Shown here piece after piece: positions 1 to 13,021 of a stretch of 60,651 nt of DNA (positions within the stretch are counted from its first letter, which is position 1; each line of letters starts with the position of its first letter). The position numbers and the translations under genes are program-made. The stretch is from Laetiporus sulphureus 93-53 (Eukaryota; Basidiomycota; Agaricomycetes; Polyporales; Laetiporaceae): assembly GCF_001632365.1 (NCBI RefSeq), contig NW_024468595.1, positions 14,202-74,852 on the forward strand, given 5' to 3'. The notes under the pieces were generated by a model. That model searched no databases, was not told the DNA's origin, and was given only the letters and a program-made list of their open reading frames with translations.

Positions 1-14
1 GAGAGTCACTGGAC

Positions 15-1940
15 ATGGCAGACGGCGAACCACCCCAAGGACAAGTGAGTAATTGATGGCGTTACTGGCTACATGCGATGCTTATTCGTTCAAAGCTCTC
101 GGAAGAACTCTCCAGCGATGAGGAGCGAGAAGTGCGCGGAGCCATATTGTCTCATGAAGAGTACATTGCTCCTAGTTTAACGAGCGGTGGCCAAACGGTG
201 CGTGCGAAGTGTTGCCCACGTCAAAGGTTACCGGCTTATTGCTCTATAAGCATTCCTTCGGCTTCATTTCCGAAACGACTGACTTCCAGAACAACGGTGG
301 TATGCGACATCAGCCGGCTTTGTATGCAGGCAGATTCGTCAACGCATCGCAATCGCATACAAGGCATGATGTCATAACCGAAGAAGTGAGCATATCATCT
401 GCATCTCGTTTCATGCTTGACTGATTGGTTTTTGTAGTATGAAAGTGATCTCGCCGTTATGGAGTTACAATATGGGTCTTTCGGTGTTCAAAATGGCGCC
501 GCGATTGACGATTCCTCGCCCGAAGTTGTGTTTCAGTTTAATAATCACCCAGGCATCCAAAACGTCCAACGTCCTATGGACAGAACAACTGCACAATCAC
601 TTCCCCATGTTCCACTGGTGTCGCGACCACCACCAGATAACGTTCCATCAGCTGCAGTAGGCTCTACGCTTGGCCCCTCCTCAAGTGCTCCTGACTTTGG
701 CATGTCGGGACCTGCTATCGAAGAAACCGATCTAGCGAAACTGATGCAAGCAATGTCTCTTGCTGTGGCAAATGGTATCAAGGAAGGAGTACAGAGAGCA
801 CTGAAGGCGGTAGATGCACAAAAGTCCAACAACAGGCCCGGTGGTGTTGTCAGCAAACATCGCAACGTCGCTGGGGAATCTGTGCGGATGGAGCTTGATG
901 AGGACGAATATTTTGGAGACGCCGATGAATGCAAAACTCTTACCGAACGGACGAAAAGTCGGAGAGGTCCGCGGGATAACAACGCCCTCAATGTGAGTTT
1001 TCCCATTACATGGCCATGGCTGTCGCCACACTTTGACTCGTTCAACAGGCACGATTCAGACAGTATCTTCGGAGTAAGGGCGTTCTACCCATCGATGGTG
1101 GTTTGCCAGTTGGTGCATCGCCCTCTGTGGTCGAAGCCTTCATTGATGGAACTGGGGATGGACCTGACATTGCAATGCCGCTCGTCGATTGGACCAGTGA
1201 GTTAAGTTCTCAGTGGAACAGAGAGTTGATCCTGCTCCTCTCCCGAGAATTCCTCAATCAAATCAAGTCGGGCTTAGAATTTCCTTTGCTCTTCGATCCT
1301 GAAGCCATGACAGAGACAATTTTAATGCGCTCTTGCACCGCGAAATTGAGGCGCGTGCATGCACAAGTCCATCATGCAGGTTCTGACGAGTGGAAGAAAA
1401 GAAAAGTCAATGATGCAGCAGCGCTGCGTCGCAATATGCGTCGCCAGGGCGTGAGTTTTAAACCTGCATTGTGAACCACTCTATTGACCTAGCATTCCGT
1501 AGATATTCATGAGACGTGCCCAGGTCGTCAACGCGAACAAGCGTAGCTCACCGACTTTATGGAGCGCCGTCGAGGATGTCTTAGAGAAGCTTGAGGTTGC
1601 CGGGATGAGCTCAGATCACACGGACGAAGAAGCTAGCAGTCGCCACAAAGTCGTTCACAGAGCGCGCTTGCTGTGGCATCATGAAGACATCGATGCTTTG
1701 TTGTCGGCTATCGATAGTTACCAGACCATGTCCGGAGCTCTGCAGTCGAGAGGGAATCGAGCTCTGCCTCGCATTCAGGAGCTCTCGTCCAAGTCTCCGA
1801 AGTCGAGCCGGCTATGCGTCCGCGGCCTACCAAAGTCTTACTACGACCCGCAATGGCTAGCTTCTTTAACGAAAGTCGAGCGGTCCAGAGTAGGATGCAC
1901 GAGCGATAACGAGATACCTCACCTAGTACGCCCTTCGTGA
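15..1940 (+). CDS. Unnamed 540-aa basidiomycete protein, six exons
   Basis: I do not recognise a named domain. Six exons (15-44, 96-197, 290-385, 438-992, 1049-1450, 1503-1940) join in frame with consensus GT..AG introns of 51-92 nt and give 540 residues from ATG at 15 to TGA at 1938. The N-terminal third is acidic and probably disordered (SEELSSDEER near residue 11). A helical stretch around ETDLAKLMQAMSLAV is followed by an acidic patch (ELDEDEYFGDADE). The C-terminal half is charged and helical, and ends in a compact segment with GLPKSYYDPQWLASL about 35 residues from the end. From general knowledge, this Y/W-containing tail resembles a multi-copy hypothetical family of Agaricomycetes; that is recall, not a search result. 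The gene model is firm apart from the chance of an earlier start left of the window. Function is unknown. Confidence 0.72.
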
Positions 1941-2534
1941 CCACTAACAGAATTACGTCCCAGTCTGATTGTCGTCACCTATAGGATCCGTTTGACGGTT
2001 AATGAAATCCTCAATGTAGCCACCTGTATGATGAAATTTGTTTTGTACCTCCTCATCGCAGATGCAATGAATAATTTAGAATGTGCCACCCTTTGGTTTT
2101 TACGTAAGATATTTTTAGATGCATAACATCGAATCTGTGACGATTTACTTCTCCGTCGCATTTTTACCATCTGTAACATCAAAAAATAATGCGAACATAT
2201 TGTATTCGCAAAGTCTACAAAAATGAATACAATATAGCCCCAAGAATATGGTTTGGTATATGCCGCAGTTCCATTTCCAATTGCAGATGCCTAATATGTA
2301 AACTGCTATGTCATTTTCGCAAAGAACCGACCCATTATCAAAATACTAGTTCACATTTTCCCCACATATTACACATCGAAAAAGAGCTCCATGTCTGGGG
2401 TGAATGGCGAACAACACGTCGGCGCAGCAAGGCTGACCTGGTCTTTCGCGACAGCAAACCACAACAATCACGGCGACGATGATCGATGTCGATGATCACC
2501 CGTCAACATACACACACGCGCATATGTACACAGT
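1941..2534. other. AT-rich intergenic region with one hairpin
   Basis: This gap lies between the tail of the unnamed gene and the tail of UBP6, which are convergent. It is clearly more AT-rich than its surroundings. It holds an inverted repeat (2197-2235) and no open frame that I can support. Confidence 0.6.
2197..2235. repeat. 11-bp perfect inverted repeat with 17-nt loop
   Basis: ATATTGTATTC at 2197-2207 is the exact reverse complement of GAATACAATAT at 2225-2235. It lies in the AT-rich gap between two convergent genes. It could be a transcript-end hairpin or the remnant of a small inverted-repeat element. I saw no target-site duplication. Confidence 0.6.
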
Positions 2535-5022
2535 CTACGCAAGTGGCTTCGTCTTGTATAACAGCACATACGCCGATGAGTCCTCCCCTCCGCCATCCAG
2601 CGTCGCCAGCTTGTCCTTCGGGAAAATCGACACCTTGTCATCGTCAAACTTGTACCAGTCCTCGTCATCCTCCGCCACTGTAGGCGTCGCCGATGAGCCC
2701 GGTGCGGTCGAGTTGGCAATGGGTCGGATCGCGCTCTTCTTCGCGAAGCCCATGTAGTGCCCAGAGTCGGCTGCGGCGCCCTTGTGCGTGACGATCGCTG
2801 GGAAAAGCAAAGGTCAACATGGAGAACGGCAAGGCAGCAGCGTGCGCTTACCGATCAGCTCGTACTGTCCCGAGACGCTGCACCCAACGTCTGCCTTGAG
2901 GTCAGGATGGATGAGCGCCTCGAGCTCCTCCCTCTCCCTCTCTCGATAGACCGGCTCCTCGTCCAAATCCATCGGGACTTCTTCAGCAACCTGCCCCGGG
3001 ACCTCGGCAGGCTCAGAGGCGGAGGCGGTCGCGGCCGTCTGCGCGGTAGCCAGTGCCTGGCGCCTCGCCGCCGTGCGTTTGCGGATGGTCCGCCGCTCGG
3101 AACGATCGCCCTCGATCTTCTTGAAGCGGTCAGTGAGCGGGAGCATTTTCTCCCGGAGCTCATCTGTCACCAGTTCAAGCGCGTCGAAGTCGGTTGGGAA
3201 TTTCACCTTGCGCTGGCGATGCAAACGCATGTCAGGGCCACTGGAGAAAGAGAGGCATGGGGGAGGGGAGGGGGGGAACGTACCATGATCTTAGCCTTCT
3301 TGCCGATGTCTTGCCGCCATGCGAAGCGCACCATGTGCACGGTGAGATATGTAGGCAGGCGGGAGAGGCGGGATGTGGCTGTGTACATTGCGTTGCGGCC
3401 GAGTGATGGCGAGTTCTTCTCGATCTTCTGGTTGAGTCCCTAAGCAACGCCGGTTGTCAGCGCGTCACAAACAGAGGAACATTGTTATCGACGGACCTCC
3501 TTGATTCCTTGAAGCATGTAGTTTGTTGTGATGGAGATGTTGCACTCGATCTTGAGCACCTTCTCGAAGGTCACGGTGGGAGGCTCTTCTGGCGCCTCGT
3601 CGCATCGCAGTCTGCAAGGTGGGACGTCATTACAAGGATACACCCTTCGAAGTATGCTCGCTACTCACTCCCGACGCATCTCACCAGTCATGTACTGATC
3701 AACGAAAGTCTTCGAGATCGTCCCCTCAGACGAAGGACCGGGAAGACCAGGGACCTCCTTAAGCGCATTTGTCAGTTGTACCCAGCATTCCTCCGCGTCT
3801 GCAGTAAAGTCAGCATATAGCCAATCTAAGCGCGAAGGACGTAGCCACCCACCCTGCTGTGCATACATCGCGAACATCCCACCGAGGCCCTTCGAGTTCC
3901 TCGCCTGCTCAGCGAACTGGGGGAATGTCTGGCGAAGGACCGCAAGGAATGTGCTGGGCACGACGCTGTCTGTTGTGCGGGACATCTGTGAATACAAGTT
4001 CTTGAGTGCGGACGGCAGACCTGACGGTGCATTACTGTTCAGATGGACATGTCAATAGAGTTGTGTACATATAAGCTTGCGAAGGGACAGACTTCTGCAG
4101 AGCAGTTTGGAGCTCGGGGATGGCGCGCATGGCTTGGAGTGTGGCGTTCATGTAGCATGTGTTTCCCAGGTTTTTCAGACCGATGGGTAGCGATAGCTGG
4201 ATGAGATGAAAGACGCGTGAGACACTGTACTACAAGTTTCCGAGCTGCCTATGCGCTGTCTATCCTTCGGCGTATTGCGGTGTACAAAATCGCACAGAAT
4301 GCGGCGTGCAAGGACCGCAGAATTGGAACCTGCACAAGACTTCCATGGAAATGAAGTAAGACCTACCGCTTCAGCAAGGGTCACATCGTCCATGTCTGTC
4401 AAAACGGAAACGGTCAGACGTCTCTTGACAAAGGAATGCCGAGTCGTTCGGGCGGAGGGAGAGCATTGCATTGGCGCACCATGGCCTATCCCATGTGTCT
4501 CAAGACATAATATGCCTGTTGCTCACGCAAAATGCGCATACCGCGACTAAGCACGGTATATGCGTACACAAGACAGCTCGACGACTGCGCTCGCCTCGCT
4601 CGAATCGCCTTAGTTTGGACAAGCAGAGACACTCACCTTCGAGGAAAACAATCGGCATCTCTGGAGGCTTCGGCAACTCTCCTGCTGCTCCGATCACCAT
4701 GAATGTCTGTCCCTGGATATCAACACGCTGTCAGCAATTAGGCATATATCATTTTGGAAATGTATGCACCTCTTTGAGATTGACTTTCTTCCAGTCTGTA
4801 TCGTCCTGCCCGCATCATATGCCACTCAGAGGCACATCCCACCAAAATTAACAATACACACACCTTCAGCATCCCTCCCTTAATCATAACTTTCATACGA
4901 TCGGGCGGCACTCCCGTCACCTGGTAGACTGCGTCCTTGAACACTGTCGGGGGCTGATCGGGGTCCAGCTGCACATCATAAGCCTTTCCCGCATGCTTGA
5001 TCTTAACCGCAAGGGGCGCCAT
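2535..5022 (-). CDS. UBP6: Ubiquitin carboxyl-terminal hydrolase UBP6/USP14
   Basis: This is a cysteine deubiquitinase that docks on the 26S proteasome and trims ubiquitin from substrates. The protein is about 535 aa, close to yeast Ubp6 and human USP14. Exon 1 encodes an N-terminal ubiquitin-like domain (MAPLAVKIKHAGKAYDV onward). The catalytic Cys box NLGNTCYMNATLQ lies near 4150-4175 and the His box DSGHYMGF near 2750-2775. Between them is a USP core, with VHMVRFAW and an acidic, variable insertion rich in Ala and Glu. The ATG at 5020-5022 was chosen because the ubiquitin-like fold starts there. There are about eleven exons; the introns at 4396-4636 (241 nt) and 4197-4366 (170 nt) are unusually long for this window. 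A 36-bp palindrome lies 81-116 bp upstream of the start. Identity is firm; a few internal splice sites are less certain. Confidence 0.93.
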
Positions 5023-5915
5023 CGCGATGGTCAAAGTAGAGTGCAATTCAGAAACAAGAGTGAGCGCATACGCGTCCACGATCCACAAATTCGCATTTCT
5101 GCGACGCGTGATTGGTACGCGCGTACCAATCACGCGTCACAAGCACGTGATTATCGGAGCGGCCGGCGGACTAGTAGCAGAGTCAGAGGCCGGCCGTGGC
5201 ATGATGCTGATATGCTTCGTAGATATGGCCCTCAGAGACGAAGCCGTTTGGGAGGCAGAAAGTTGCGGTTGGCTGCTGGACGGCCCAGCCTGAGCAGGGG
5301 TCTGACACCCTGCACGCGGTCACGAGACAGCGTGAGTGCTGGGCGCGAATATTGGCCTCTTGATAGCGTTTCCTCCACGATCTTTGCACCGAAAACCAAG
5401 TTTTATCTTCTTTCTGTCTTGCAGTTATCCATATGATCCCTTGGCATGGTGAGCTGGGGCTGAAGGTGTTGTGTACATGCAAAATCTTTGTTTGAGTGCC
5501 ACCTGCCGCGGTCGGCGGAGTTCAATACAACTAGCACCGGCCCAACCTTGTTGGTTAACATCACATAGGTACTACTTTCATACTGTACAGAAAATGCCCA
5601 TGTCATACAATAAGTAGATCTGGCTTCCGTTATCAGGTAAGTATAACCATGAATATTAAGACTATGGCTGTTGCATTCAATTGTCTCGCCTGGCGCAAGG
5701 AGATTGATCTGATCGATCTGAGATCTGGCTATCAAGCCACGTGCTACAGCCGAGAAAGTTGACCTGTGGCGCTCAGGATTGGCTGCTCGCTCTGCCATTC
5801 ATTCATTCTCTCTCTCTGCGAGTTGGCGACTATTCCGACAGCGGATTGAGCTCACGGCTATCTCATCTTGCTGTGCGAGCCTCGAGCTCTTTGTATAGTC
5901 CTTCGAATCCCTAAG
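5023..5915. other. Divergent intergenic region between UBP6 and URB1
   Basis: About 0.9 kb separates two head-to-head genes. It must carry both promoters. It holds the 36-bp palindrome at 5103-5138 and an extra CACGTG at 5144-5149. The short reading frames inside lack protein character and I do not call them. Confidence 0.6.
5103..5138. promoter_or_regulatory. 36-bp perfect palindrome with paired ACGCGT and CCAAT sites
   Basis: Positions 5103-5120 read GACGCGTGATTGGTACGC, and 5121-5138 are its exact reverse complement with no spacer. Each half carries one ACGCGT (the MCB site bound by MBF in yeasts) and one ATTGG/CCAAT (the core of the Hap/NF-Y site). It sits 81-116 bp upstream of the UBP6 start codon, a normal promoter distance. 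The perfect symmetry is visible in the sequence; the factor assignments are inference from motif identity. Confidence 0.65.
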
Positions 5916-8900
5916 ATGCCTCCCGTGCAAAGCTTCAGTAGCCGCAAATCTGTCTCCCGTAAGAGCCACCGATTTCGAAGTGCAATCGAGATTAGAGAGA
6001 GCCTGAAGGCAGAAAATGACAAAATTTTGGTTGAAGGTGTGCAAAATCGAGTATCAGAGTCAGTCCACGCGTACTCACCTTACCCTTTGCAGCCTTGACC
6101 GCACTGCGCAATCAGCTTACTGTGAAGCACGACGAGCCGCTTATATCTCCCAGTGACAGTCGCCTGCTATTAATAAAGTCATGGCTCGAACTCTCTCCTG
6201 GTGCGCAGGATCTGTTTGCCGTTTGGGAGGCAGCCAACGCGGTGAGTTTGCTCTCGGGTTTGCTGTCTATCTGTCATCCTGAATATTGTACCTGTACAGC
6301 GGCAGTTCTCGCTTCTCGTATCAATCGTTAGCGTGCTGTCATCGATGCTCGTTCTCCTCTCCTCTCATTATACGTACCACGCGCTCGCCGAGCCAATCCT
6401 CCGCTCTACGCTATCCTCGCAATGGGCACCTCGATTGAACTCATACCTGGGAGGTTCTCATACCGAGCTTTTGCTAGTTACGTTGAAGCTGTTCTTGAGC
6501 CTGTCAAATTTTGCCGGTGGCAGAGAGCGCAAGACTGTGATTGAGGTGTTTGCTTGGGAGACGAAGGTGCGTGCATATGCAATAATTCGCACGGGTCAAT
6601 TTATGTGTTTTTTTTTGCATTAGTCTCTACCAAGACTTCTATATATGAGACGTAAGAACGGGGTCGACCCGAGTGTTGACATTTTGACCAGACCTGGTGT
6701 GTCGTCTGATTAGCTCACGGTGAGGTTGTTCTCCTGCTAACAATCCTGCTGCCAGATATCCGCACGCTATTCATCTTGTTCCTCGTGTCTTTCGTCGATA
6801 GCACGACCTCCAGTGCGGAGAAGATCACTATGTTAGAACAACACCGCGAGAATTTTGCGCTGCTGTTCAAAGGTCTCTGGCAAGATCGATATTCAGTCGT
6901 TCGCCATGTACTGGAAGTATGCTGGGTTGGAATCTGGTCGGATGTCAAAGTTAGAAGAACGCTCAAGATTGCCTTATTTAACGAGGCGCTTCTGGCGCAG
7001 GTAAGAAACTCCATTGGTCCCTCGTCGTTTTCAGTGCTAAGTCTTGCTTAGCTCATGCGGCTCTATGAACGTGATACTGCCGAAGATGAGGATCCAGAAC
7101 ATATACCAGCCGACGTCGTGCATCACTTCTTGCTGGCGATCTGTACGCACCCAGGAGTGGGCGTTTGTTTTCAAGACCGAGGCTGGTATCCTCGCGAGAC
7201 AGACCCTGACGGGAATTCTCACCACAAAGACGAGGAGCGCGAAGATTTTGCGGTCCGCAGAGGAAGCAGAGTGTACAACAAGATCTTGGCACAAATGATC
7301 AGAAACTTGAAGGTCAATGAAGACGCTAGGCAGCAAGAACTCGCGTTAAAGATCCTAGCCGCCTGCCCTGAGCTCATTGCCGGGTGAAGTCTGGTTATAC
7401 CCTTTGTGTATCTGTGGCATGCTGACTGTCCCCGTAGATATTGGTCATCGCCGATCGTCGCATTGGAGCCGCGGCTGTCGTCTAAGTGGATAGCAAATAT
7501 CGCATTCTACGGCTCGGTTATCTCTTTGCCTATTCCAGAGTCATCACTCCTCCTTCAGGACCATGACCGTTCTCTATACAACCCAGTGCCACCTCCTCTC
7601 TTTACCATCGTTGACAACATCCTACCTTTGACGAGTATCAAGACCCATTTCTCTCGCGGTTTGCAGGCGAATTCGCCACTTGTTCAGCACTGCAGCGCTT
7701 TGGCGCTTGCAAAATGTCTTCTCAAGTTCGAAGCCATATTGCGTACATTCGAGCGGATAGCAACTTCATTGGAGGAGGAAGAGGAAGGCCAATGGAGGAG
7801 ACGGCTGCACGAGGTGGAAAAGGAAATCCGCAAGAGGGTGCCGGATTTCCAGGTGGTTGTGGGTTTCGCTCAGAAGACGTTGAGTGCTACAGGGGCGAGC
7901 AGTGGAAAGCCATCGGATCAGAATTCTAAAGCGAATCCAATGAGAGCGACTCTGCTCTCCGAGAGTGCCCAGCGGCTGCTTTGGCTCTACCATCGCTGCC
8001 TCCCTTTCTTGGTGGCAGAGGCCCGTTTTGACGTAGGCAAGCTGCTCATTGGCGTACAGAGCGCTATGTCGTCATCCGGAGGCTCACCTGTGAATACTGT
8101 CATTGGAATGGAGGTCCTGCGCCAGCTGCATGTGTTCAGGTTACTGGGCGAGAGCGACCAATTCAGTTGGTCAGGACGTGCTAGTGGTGAGTGCCTCATC
8201 ATATCTGACTTGTTTCAAGCCTCATCATTTTGACAGGCTCGTCGCATAGCAATTTATGGATATTGTTGAAGATCTATGCGGCCAGTGAGAGCTGCACTAT
8301 TCGGGCTGCTATAGCAACCTTGCTCGAGCGATCCTTGTCGAATAGCTTGCTGTTCCAGCATGATGCAACTGAGATCACCCTTTGGCTAGACTCCCTGCCA
8401 TCCACAATACGTTCTGAACAGGCGAAAACACCGGATGGTGCTTCCTTGACAGATGAAAGTATTGCCGTGATAGCGTTTTTGGACGATTGTGCTCAACAAT
8501 GCGTCAAAAATCCATACCGATACCTGGAAGATTTGGAGGCACTTTCGTCCGCACAAGGAGCCAGCGATACATATTTCCGAGAATTCGGCAGGCATTCGCA
8601 GGAATATAACGATCTGCCGAGTCCCCTGCTTATGACTTTGCCGGAACAGTACATTGCACATCTGCACACTGAGACGCCCTCGTTATCAGATGCGCTGGCG
8701 ATCATAACATTTATCCGCAAGCTAGTTGTGCGACTGTCGAGCAAGTTGCGCGACGACACTATTCTTGTCAACTTCATACACAATTTCGCCGAAGCCGTTC
8801 AACTGCCTCGCCTTTTCACTCAATATCCATACATGTCGCTCGGTATCCGTCGCGAATTAGCTCACCTCCAAATTTGCCTTCAACCGCGAGAGGACGTCAC

Positions 8901-11900
8901 TATCTTGGACGCAAGCAGTCCGGCTGTCCTTCTATTCTTATCGCAGGTGGAAAACATGCTTTTGCGTATGTAAACATCATCATCCGTCCATCGTGGTCAT
9001 TATTGACAAAGGTGCTTCTTCTACCAGCTGAAATTGAAGCTAACCGAAAATTGTCCGCATATGAGCTGATAGATTGGTTCCGAATCGTAGACGAGCCTGT
9101 ATGTGCCGAGGACATTGCTCGATTGGCCACTTTCATAGCCAGATTACATAAAGCGGCATGTCAAGAATTCTTCGAGTATCTACGGCCGGACCAACCTGAC
9201 CTATGGCAATGCGTAGGCCTTCCGGCTAGATACGCCGAGTTCAAGGATGAGTATGTCCGCCGTACCCTCTACATTCCTATGACCTATTTGACATGGTTTG
9301 GAAATAGATTGAACTTCGCTTTACTCTTCCGGCATGCCGATAAGGGCCATGTTGCGAGCGTTGAATCCCGTTCAGTCATGATTGACGCATTGCTGTCAAA
9401 ACCTGCGTCACTTGCAGCAATGAGAAGGACCTCCTCTCTGATGGATCACAGACTGTCATGGGTCGAAGTGGATGATGCTGCTACGGCAGACTTGCTGATA
9501 CTCTTTGCAGCGATCGCGAGGGAGGCCCAGAAGAGGTTGTCAGAAGTTGAACTTGGAGACTTTGTAGAGCATATCTGGCATGGCAGTGCGGTGAGGCGGC
9601 TGAGTCTGAGACGCGTTCGAGAAACGGAACGAAATGGTACGCCTACATTGTGCTCTTCTGTTCTGAAATCTGACTGTCTTCTTATAGGACTCGCGTATCT
9701 CTTGCAGTCAACAGTCAACCCTTCGTTGGAGAGTGACCAGGTTATGGTTAGGGACTACACTTCGCACTGGGCTCTTTTCATCAAAGAAAGCGTCGGTAAG
9801 ATGGACAGTGATGACGTACGTATAAATACTGCATCCAAGATCTCGCGCTAAACTGGATACAGGAAGCTACGGCAAAGTTGTGGATCAAGTACATGGACGC
9901 CAATGACCAACTTATGCTGCTGGATGTCGTCGCGGATGGCGCTTCAAGCGCTATACTGGAGGAGCTGTTTTCTGCTATCGCCTATGCTGTATCCTCAAGG
10001 CCACAAATTCTCTCTTCTCATCTGCCGAAACTATTCAGACTGCGATTGTCATATCCTGCTTCTCCGGCGTTGGAATCCTTGCTTGCCACTGCTATGAAGG
10101 GAGTCCTGCCGCTATTCGCCGACGGCTCGCAAGGTCCTATGGTCTGTGAACCTGACTTTCCCACTGTCGTTGCCAAATCGCAGAAGCAATGGAAGTATCG
10201 CATGGCCGGCCATCTAGATGACATCAACTTGGAAGACTTCCTGAACACCGAACACTGGTCGTGTGCCCTAGTTGATGTGATGGTCGGGTTGTTTTACCGA
10301 TCTTTGCCTGCAAGAGCTGCAATGACCCAATGGCTGAAGAGCGAACATTCCGAGACGTGCAACGTGGCATATTTAGCCCGAATCATACACGCTTTGTTGG
10401 ACTGTGGCTGCGCTGCTGACTTCCTGTCTGGAGAAGACCATGAATACCTGACTCGACATTTCACAAGGCTGCTGACGGCCGTTTTGACCGCCAAAAATTG
10501 CCAGCGGTCAGCGCCCGTAGACTCTACATGTGCACAATGCGTATGCATATTGACGGACCAGCTCGCTCCGTTACGGCCTGCATTCCTGTCGACCTTGCGG
10601 GATAGATGCAAGAAGCTGAAGCCAGATGAATTATCTTCTAACTCGTTGGCGATGATCAGGCGACTCGGCGCGTACGACAAAGACCTCCATATAATAGATC
10701 GAGTTATGGACCAAGCGTTGTCATGGGCTGCCAACAACCTCTCTGTCGAAGATGAGCTTTCCGAGGAGCAGACGGCTATTCAAGATGAACTTAGTAAGTC
10801 ACCCTTTGACGTAACTCCTGCATTTTTAATCTTGCTATCCAGTTCTACTTTTACCGATTGTCTCATCGCTTAAGAGCCATCTTGTGGACCCGGTGTTGAT
10901 CATCGTGGTCAAACATAGACTTGCGGACGTCAGAGCCGTGCATTTCATGCAATTATTGGTGAAAGCTGTGTATCTAAAAGTAAGTTGTGAGAATTTTAGG
11001 TCTGTATCAATCTCAAAGTGTTTGCAGCCCTTCGTTGTCAACAGATGCATTCAGAGCATTATGCAACATTCTCAACTATTCACGCTTTGCGCCACGACAG
11101 AGCAACGTCTAGCTGCACGAGACGCGATCGTCGACTTGCTTCACGCGCTCTTTCACCTTCACCCGACAAACACGTGTCAGCTTACACATATCGAGCCCTT
11201 GCTTCGACTTTACGCGGGTACTTTATCGTCATCGGACATGAAGCTTCTTTCGGTATTCCAGCTCTTTGAAACGACCCGGCATGTATCGGTGGCTTCACTT
11301 TTTGGCCGGTGGTCTGTCGTCCCCGAGGTCGGTTCCGATGGCCCATTAGAAGCGCTACAGACTCTGGATCCCAGCCGAATGTTCAAGACTTGCCTAGCGT
11401 TTCCGGAATGGAGAACATTGCGGTGCAAGGCGACTATGGGACAGAGCGAAGACGTACTCTTGTATGATCCTGTCTTCGCAACATTGCTTTTCGCACAAAT
11501 GTTGTCATGGGGGCCGCCAACGTCGGCGCCAAGCTGGATACAGCTGCTTAAGACGAACATTGTGAGCGTTTTAATTCGCTGCTTAGCAGCCAAAGACGAC
11601 GCGCTACGAGAAGTTGCCCTGGCGCAGCTGGCTTTGCTGTATAAATGTCTTGAAGTACGTTTCAGCTCGTTGATCCTCGAAACGCAATTAACAGCACGGT
11701 GTTCCCAGCGTGCAGATTTGCAAGAGAAGCCACACGTTATGCACATTCTCAACCTGCTTCAAGGTGCTCTACAACGTCCCACAGACGATAGGCCGCCCTG
11801 CCTCCCCGCATACGCAACCCTTTTGCTCGCTCACGCATTCCGCGGCATATTCTATCCAGCCGACTTCATCTATCCTCTCACTTCGCGCTTCCTGTTGCAG

Positions 11901-12899
11901 CGCCCCTTTCTTGACGTGAGCGACGTACCAATGCTGCTGGGCACGCTGTACAGTTCGTCGGACCAGTGGAAGAAGGAGCGGTGGTGGATTGTCAGGTTCT
12001 TAACGGATGGCATGACTGGGTCGAGCGAGTGGAGAATACTAGAGCGAAGGCATACGTGGGAACTGCTCGCAAGTCTATTTCAGAGCGAGAAGGGAGATCG
12101 CGGGTTGCGGCGCAGTATTCTAGAGGTAGTACATCCCGTATTTGACGATTTCATGCGCCACTAATCAGCTTTCTTCTAGTTCTTGGCCAACATCACCTGC
12201 CATACGTCTATCACAAGACGGCTGGTGTCAAAGCACGCACTGCTCCCTTGGGTCGAGATGCAGGTATCAGCAGTCCAGCACGACGAAGGCATTGCATGGG
12301 TCAAAATACTGGAGAACGTGATGATAAGCAGTGATCCTTCTGACCATGCAGCTCGTGAGGAACATCGTGAAATTTTGGCGAGATGCCTTTGCCACGTTCT
12401 GGACACTACAGGTTAGTACATTATGGAATGCCCGAAGAATCCATTGACAATCTCCGCCTTAGACTGCTCGAAGTACATTCTCTATCACGCTGCTCCAGCT
12501 GTGCTCCGGCTAAGCTTCATACCTTGCCCGCCTACCCCCAGTATTGATCGATTGATAACGCGCTGTGTCCTTCGTCTACGAGACCTGGAGAAAGACCTGA
12601 CCATATCACATCTAGGAGCCCTATCTAGAACACGGGACAATGTTTCGAGAAGCAGTACGAGACTGCCTCCGCATCCCGCGCATGGCCTTTTCGGGCAGAT
12701 AGGATCCGATCCGCTCGAAGAATGGGGAGAATGTCTTGAAACGCTATGGCGGGCGACGATGAGTCAAGGCCGGAGTTGTACGGCATGGAACGAGCTCACG
12801 CCGCGATTGCTGATATGGCGTGCACTTGCGGGTGAAGAGAAGAGCAAAGTCGGCGAGTGGGCTAGGAGACAGGTGATTGCGAATCTGCGCTCCGTCTGA
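5916..12899 (+). CDS. URB1: Nucleolar pre-ribosomal-associated protein URB1/NPA1
   Basis: This is a very large helical-repeat scaffold of early pre-60S particles in the nucleolus, needed for 25S rRNA maturation. The model starts at ATG 5916 (MPPVQSFSSRKSVSRKS, a basic N-terminus) and ends at TGA 12897-12899. About 15 short introns leave roughly 2,000 residues, somewhat longer than yeast Urb1 (about 1,760). The Npa1 N-terminal domain is recognisable from about residue 45 (ALTALRNQLTV), through LSLSNFAGGRER and LFKGLWQDRYSVV, to LALAKCLLKF. The C-terminal NopRA1-type domain is recognisable around LLFAQMLSWGPPTSAP, AHAFRGIFYPADFIYP and ERWWIVRFLTDGM. Early exon ends: 6036, 6093-6241, 6300-6566. 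It ends 122 bp from the stop codon of RSA3, its partner in the yeast Npa1 complex. Family identity is firm; several mid-gene splice sites are approximate. Confidence 0.93.
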
Positions 12900-13021
12900 G
12901 CGTTTTCGACTGGAGGATATATCAACAGTATTATGTTGTGAATTAACTTGCAAAATTCCGACTACGTACACTAGCGAATTTTCTTTACATGGACGGGAAG
13001 GGCGAGTCTGTTGGCTCGTCA

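Noticed and set aside
545..1045. Long minus-strand open frame opposite the first gene
   Set aside because: The plus strand has in-frame introns and continuous protein character; the minus frame is a low-complexity mirror of exon 4.
5183..5798. Minus-strand frames between UBP6 and URB1
   Set aside because: No domain, no splice continuity, and they occupy the divergent promoter region.
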